36,861 bases of DNA from Deltaproteobacteria bacterium (GTDB lineage: Bacteria > Desulfobacterota > Binatia > UTPRO1). Shown here piece after piece: positions 32,018-36,861 of this stretch. Each line of letters begins with the position of its first letter. Positions within the stretch are counted from its first letter, which is position 1. Location: assembly GCA_020848745.1 (NCBI GenBank), contig JADLHM010000125.1, forward strand, positions 1 through 36,861. The letters run 5' to 3'. The notes under the pieces were generated by a model. It was given only the letters and a program-made list of their open reading frames with translations. It ran no database searches and had not been told where the DNA came from. Both the position numbers and the translations under genes were made by a program.

Positions 32018-32887
32018 TCAGACGCCGGCCGCGGCGTAGAGCTGTTCGAGATCGACGTCGGCGGTGAAGACCTCGGCCGCCGCGCCGGTCATGAAGACGT
32101 GGTCCGGCGCGATCGGAGCGCCGGGGGCGCGCCATTCGACCTCGAGGTCGCCCCCGCGGAGGTGGACGGTGGCGCGCCGGTCGGTCCGATCGGTCAGCAC
32201 GCCGGCGACGAGCGCGGCGCAGGCGCCGGTGCCGCACGCCATCGTCTCGCCCGAGCCGCGCTCCCACACGCGGAAATCCATGACCGTCCGCGAGCGGACG
32301 GCGACGAACTCGGTGTTCACGCGCTTCGGAAAGAACGGGTGGTGCTCGAACTGCGGGCCGATGCGCGGGAGGTCGAGGGCATCGACGTCCGGCACGAACA
32401 CCACGCAGTGCGGGTTGCCCATCGAGATGCAGGTGATCTCCCAGGTCATGCCCGCGACCTCGAGCGGCTGGTCGATGACGCGCCCCTCGTGTGCCACCGG
32501 GATGCGCGGGCCGTCGAGCACGGGCACCCCCATGTCGACGGTGGCGCCGATCGCGCGGCCGTCCGCTCCGACCGCGACCGTGATCGTCTTCGGTCCGTCG
32601 TCGGTGTCGATCCGCATCGGGTTCTTCGCACACCCCCGGTCGAAGACGTACTTGGCGACGCACCGGATGCCGTTCCCACACATCTCCCCGCGGCTGCCGT
32701 CGGCGTTGTACATCTCCATGCGGCAGTCGGCCCCGTCCGCGGGCCGCACCAGGATGAGCCCGTCGGAGCCGATGCCGTGATGGCGGCGCGCGACGGCGCG
32801 CGCGAGGCGGGGCGGATCAGCGACGACGTCGCGGTCCCGGCAATCGACGTACAGGTAGTCGTTGCCGATCCCGTGCATCTTGGTCAT
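32018..32887 (-). CDS. dapF: Diaminopimelate epimerase
   Basis: A 289-residue cofactor-independent racemase that turns LL- into meso-diaminopimelate. Two catalytic Cys are visible, in GEMCGNGIRCVAKYV and in GETMACGTGACAALVA. TKMHGIGNDYLYVDC is the N-terminal substrate loop. I take ATG 32887; a GTG at 32905 would add six residues and place the start directly behind the lysA stop, which is equally possible as neither has a strong ribosome binding site. It lies between lysA and dapA in one transcription direction. Confidence 0.94.
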   Translation of the reverse strand: MTKMHGIGNDYLYVDCRDRDVVADPPRLARAVARRHHGIGSDGLILVRPADGADCRMEMYNADGSRGEMCGNGIRCVAKYVFDRGCAKNPMRIDTDDGPKTITVAVGADGRAIGATVDMGVPVLDGPRIPVAHEGRVIDQPLEVAGMTWEITCISMGNPHCVVFVPDVDALDLPRIGPQFEHHPFFPKRVNTEFVAVRSRTVMDFRVWERGSGETMACGTGACAALVAGVLTDRTDRRATVHLRGGDLEVEWRAPGAPIAPDHVFMTGAAAEVFTADVDLEQLYAAAGV

Positions 32888-32908
32888 GCGGACCACGTCG
32901 CCCACGCG

Positions 32909-34162
<1,254 letters not shown>

Positions 34163-34381
34163 GCGGGTCCTCGGGTCGTGGTCAGGGCTCGGGCTCGGCC
34201 GCGGGCGGCCATCGGGAGACCATACGCTCCCGTGCGGGACGCCGCTAGTTTCGTGCGGCGGTTCGATCCGCAGGCGCATGCTGCATGGCTTCGACGGTTC
34301 TGGAAATCTCAGCCGCGCCAGCCTCGAACCGACGCTCTTCTCCGACGTGCGCGCGCCGAATAGATCCACGCGGCGCTTCGG

Positions 34382-34945
34382 ATGGCCCTCGATCTCGATG
34401 CCGGTTGTCTCTTGAAGGTGCTGTGTTCCGAGCCGGAGACGCTGCGGACGCTCGAGCTGATCGCGGAGGAAGATCGCATCGTCGTTTCCTCGCTCGCCAG
34501 GGTCGAGGCGCTCACGCCTCTCCACGGTCGGGTCGCCGGTGGTCACCTTTCGCGAGCAGGCGCCCGGAGGCTGGCCAAGCGGCTCGCCGCGCTTCTCGCG
34601 ACCGACCCGTACGAACCCATGAACGTTCCGGTGACGATCTACGACCTGGCGGTCGAACATGTCGCACCGTTCGCCCCGAACGACTACTGCCGTAGTCTCG
34701 ACCGACTGTACCTCGCCGTCATGGATGCGCTCCGGTTGCGCCGTCTTCTCACCAACGACGACGCGCAGGCACGCGTGGCCGAACGGCTGGATTTCGACGT
34801 CGTGTTTCCGCGCGGAGATCGAACTCGTTACGGGAAGAGGAGACGAAGTCCCGGGGAGGGCGAAGGTCCGAACGACTACGTGGCTACGGCGCGCGGTCGT
34901 CGGGGTTCGGACTCGGTGCCGGGGCGGACGGTGGGCTCCACGTGA
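34382..34945 (+). CDS. PIN-domain (VapC-like) putative ribonuclease
   Basis: A 187-residue frame whose first 144 residues look like a PIN domain. It opens with [14 protein letters not shown] (acidic Asp6), followed by [12 protein letters not shown] (Glu42), [15 protein letters not shown] (Asp107) and [15 protein letters not shown] (Asp126/127), ending FDVVFPR. These are the four acidic metal positions of VapC-like RNases. Residues 145-187 are a low-complexity tail that runs into the antisense end of the FN3 lipoprotein gene (overlap 34884-34945) and may not be native. No recognisable antitoxin lies before it. It points opposite to every neighbour and splits the argH-to-lysA gene order, so it may be a recent insertion. 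Confidence 0.65.
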   Translation: MALDLDAGCLLKVLCSEPETLRTLELIAEEDRIVVSSLARVEALTPLHGRVAGGHLSRAGARRLAKRLAALLATDPYEPMNVPVTIYDLAVEHVAPFAPNDYCRSLDRLYLAVMDALRLRRLLTNDDAQARVAERLDFDVVFPRGDRTRYGKRRRSPGEGEGPNDYVATARGRRGSDSVPGRTVGST

Positions 34946-35351
34946 TCTCGGCCGCTCCGGACGGTGCGCTGTAGTAGCCGTCGGTCGTGTAGGCGACGAT
35001 CCGGTAGTGGTACGTCGCGCCCGTGAGCAGCCTGGTGTCGACGTAGTCGAAGCGCTTCGCTTTCTGGAAGCGGCCGCGATCGGTCACGGGCACGCGCGCG
35101 ATCTCCTCGAAATTCGAGTTGTAGCGGTTCCGTTCGACGACGAAGCCGCCGAGGTCTTCCATATCGCTGCCGTCGACGTACTCGGTCGGCCGCGACCAGC
35201 GCACCAGGATGCCGCCCGACTGGCTGGCGAGCGAGAGCTCCTGCACCGCGCGCGGAGCGACCAGCTGCGGCGGCTTCGGCATCGTCTTCCGGCCGCAGGC
35301 GGGGAGCGCGAGGGCGAGCGCGAGGATCGTCAGTGCTGCCGCGCGCCGCAC
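34884..35351 (-). CDS. Small lipoprotein with a fibronectin type III domain
   Basis: A 155-residue lipoprotein. GTG 35351 gives the signal [19 protein letters not shown] with a lipobox and Cys19 followed by GRKTMPKPP. The remainder is one FN3-like beta domain ([50 protein letters not shown]). It starts two bases after the argH stop, so it is coupled to argH. In many proteobacteria a small LptM/YifL-type lipoprotein with a C-G-x-K-x-x-P start lies between argH or cyaY and lysA-dapF. This protein occupies that place and has a similar start, but the FN3 domain is unlike LptM. The role is therefore unknown. Confidence 0.78.
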   Translation of the reverse strand: MRRAAALTILALALALPACGRKTMPKPPQLVAPRAVQELSLASQSGGILVRWSRPTEYVDGSDMEDLGGFVVERNRYNSNFEEIARVPVTDRGRFQKAKRFDYVDTRLLTGATYHYRIVAYTTDGYYSAPSGAAEITWSPPSAPAPSPNPDDRAP

Positions 35352-35353
35352 CG

Positions 35354-36733
35354 TCAGAGTCCCCGGAGACGGCGCGCGACGTTCGCCGGCGCGGTGCCGC
35401 CGCCCGCGACGCGGCGGGCGAGCGCCGCGTCCTGCGACAGCCACTCGCGCACGTCCGACCCGAAGTGCTTCGAGAGCGCCTGCCACTCGCGGACGTTCAG
35501 GCTTTCGAGCCGCCGGTTCTCGGCGAGGCATTGCCGCACCGCCCGCCCGACGATGTGGTGCGCCTCGCGGAAGGGCACGCCTTTGGTGACGAGATAATCG
35601 GCGACGTCGGTGGCGAGGAGATAGCCTTCGGAGGTCGCCGCCTGCATGCGATCGGCATTCACGGTGAGCCGTGGCAGGAGCGCCGTCAGCACGGCAAGAC
35701 AACCCTTGATGGTGTCGGTCGTGTCGAAGAGCGGCGGCTTGTCCTCCTGGAGATCGCGATTGTAGGAGAGCGGCAGCGCCTTCATGATCGTCAGCATCGC
35801 GACGAGGTTGCCGTAGACCCGTCCCGTCTTGCCGCGCACCAGCTCCGCGACGTCGGGGTTCTTCTTCTGCGGCATGATCGAGCTGCCGGTCGCGAAGTCG
35901 TCGGGGAAGGTGACGAACCCGAACTCGCTCGCCGACCAGAGCACGAGCTCTTCGGCGAGCCGGGAGAGATGGGTCGCGGTGATCGCGCCGGCGGCCAGGA
36001 ACTCGACGATGAAGTCGCGCTCGGAGACGGCGTCGAGGCTGTTGGCCGCGACCTTGGCGAAGCGCAGCTCGCGCGCCACCTGCTCGGGGTCGATGGGGAA
36101 GGTCGTGCCGGCGAGCGCGCCGGCGCCGAGCGGCAGCACGTCGGCGCGCCGGCGGCAATCGGCGAACCGCTCGCCGTCGCGCTCGAGTTGCTCGTGGTAG
36201 GCGAGGAGATGGTGCGCGAACAGCACCGGCTGCGCGTGCTGGAGATGCGTGTAGCCCGGCATCACCACCTTCTGGTGTTTGCGGGCGAGCGCCACGAGCG
36301 CCTTCTGGAAGGCGGTGATGCTCTTCAGGATGTTGCCGATCTCGGCGCGCACGAAGAGCCGGAGGTCGAGCGCGACCTGGTCGTTCCGGCTGCGCGCGGT
36401 GTGCAGGCGGCCGCCCGCCGGGCCGATCTTCTCGATCAACCGGCGCTCGATCGCCATGTGGATGTCCTCGTCGCTCTGGCTGTAGGCGAACTCGCCGCTG
36501 GCGATCTCCTTCTCGATCTCGCTGAGTCCGCGCGCGATCTTCTTGCCGTCGGCGGCGGGGATGATGCCGCACGCGGTCAGCATGTGGCAGTGCGCGAGCG
36601 AGCCCGCGATGTCGTAGGGCGCGAGACGCTTGTCGACCTGGATCGAGGCGGTGAACTCCTCGACGATCGGCGCCGTCGCGGTGGCGAAGCGTCCCTCCCA
36701 GGGCTTCGACTTCTTGGTCGGCATGGGCGTCAC
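35354..36733 (-). CDS. argH: Argininosuccinate lyase
   Basis: A 459-residue lyase of the fumarase/aspartase superfamily that splits argininosuccinate to arginine and fumarate. [20 protein letters not shown] is the N-terminus. [13 protein letters not shown]-type residues ([13 protein letters not shown]), [38 protein letters not shown] and the signature [12 protein letters not shown] are intact. GTG 36733 overlaps the argG stop as GTGA; an ATG at 36724 is the alternative start. Length is typical (455-470). Confidence 0.95.
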   Translation of the reverse strand: MTPMPTKKSKPWEGRFATATAPIVEEFTASIQVDKRLAPYDIAGSLAHCHMLTACGIIPAADGKKIARGLSEIEKEIASGEFAYSQSDEDIHMAIERRLIEKIGPAGGRLHTARSRNDQVALDLRLFVRAEIGNILKSITAFQKALVALARKHQKVVMPGYTHLQHAQPVLFAHHLLAYHEQLERDGERFADCRRRADVLPLGAGALAGTTFPIDPEQVARELRFAKVAANSLDAVSERDFIVEFLAAGAITATHLSRLAEELVLWSASEFGFVTFPDDFATGSSIMPQKKNPDVAELVRGKTGRVYGNLVAMLTIMKALPLSYNRDLQEDKPPLFDTTDTIKGCLAVLTALLPRLTVNADRMQAATSEGYLLATDVADYLVTKGVPFREAHHIVGRAVRQCLAENRRLESLNVREWQALSKHFGSDVREWLSQDAALARRVAGGGTAPANVARRLRGL

Positions 36734-36861
36734 TTTCCTCGCGCCGCGACGAGCGCCTGGATGCGGAGCCGGAGCGCGGAGAGGCGGATGAAGCCCTCCG
36801 CGTCGGCCTGGTTGTAGACGCCGCCCGCTTCGAAGCTCGCGATCGACGGGTCGTAGAGCGA
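36730..36861 (-). CDS. argG: Argininosuccinate synthase, C-terminal end (start outside window)
   Basis: The last 43 residues of an open frame entering from the right edge: [27 protein letters not shown] and [15 protein letters not shown]...FE...[11 protein letters not shown] is the conserved C-terminal tail of argininosuccinate synthase. It overlaps argH by 4 bp and catalyses the step before it, so the two form an operon. Confidence 0.93.
   Translation of the reverse strand, partial: SLYDPSIASFEAGGVYNQADAEGFIRLSALRLRIQALVAARGK

Overview
This is a G+C-rich, gene-dense chromosomal window from a Gram-negative bacterium: it has lipoprotein signals, a tripartite RND pump, a type IV pilus/type II secretion-type ATPase and sialic-acid synthesis genes. 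Lysine is made by the LL-diaminopimelate aminotransferase (DapL) route, and two signature genes of the ethylmalonyl-CoA pathway (mcd, ccr) are present. That mix fits a high-GC, Deltaproteobacteria-like lineage (Desulfobacterota, Myxococcota or Binatota). The placement is inference, because there is no rRNA marker here. I saw no tRNA, rRNA or CRISPR array.

Left part (1-5.9 kb): the 3' end of a GNAT gene, then a (2S)-methylsuccinyl-CoA dehydrogenase-like gene. A 421-bp gene-free stretch follows that holds two inverted copies of a structured repeat. Next come a secreted repeat protein (minus) and a formylglycine-type sulfatase (plus), transcribed divergently.

Minus-strand block (5.95-16.3 kb): neuA-neuB-neuC and a surface-carbohydrate gene run into an RND adaptor and pump, then a hotdog thioesterase and a class III CoA-transferase. 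Several junctions overlap by 4 bp (ATGA, GTGA, CTGA). The pump appears to start at CTG.

Middle (16.4-23.1 kb): an isoprenylcysteine-methyltransferase-like membrane protein faces a minus-strand set made of a PduO-type cobalamin adenosyltransferase, a metallo-beta-lactamase-fold hydrolase and crotonyl-CoA carboxylase/reductase. The adenosyltransferase supplies the cofactor needed by the mutases of the ethylmalonyl-CoA pathway, so this set is coherent. Upstream of it is a 178-bp MITE-like element with near-perfect terminal inverted repeats, then a rhodanese gene, then a 601-bp gene-free stretch with two more copies of the structured repeat, an aldo/keto reductase and a PAS-HisKA-REC protein that lacks an ATPase domain.

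Right part (23.2-36.9 kb): divergent from the PAS protein is a 1463-residue fusion of a PilB/GspE ATPase, a double zinc ribbon, a receiver domain and about 600 residues of coiled coil. The remainder is an amino-acid biosynthesis block on the minus strand: argG (partial), argH, an FN3 lipoprotein, lysA, dapF, dapA, dapB, a thioesterase, dapL and folK. It is interrupted by an opposite-strand PIN-domain gene between the lipoprotein and lysA.

The best candidates for something undescribed are the PilB-zinc-ribbon-REC-coiled-coil fusion with its divergent partner, and the four-copy paired repeat family.
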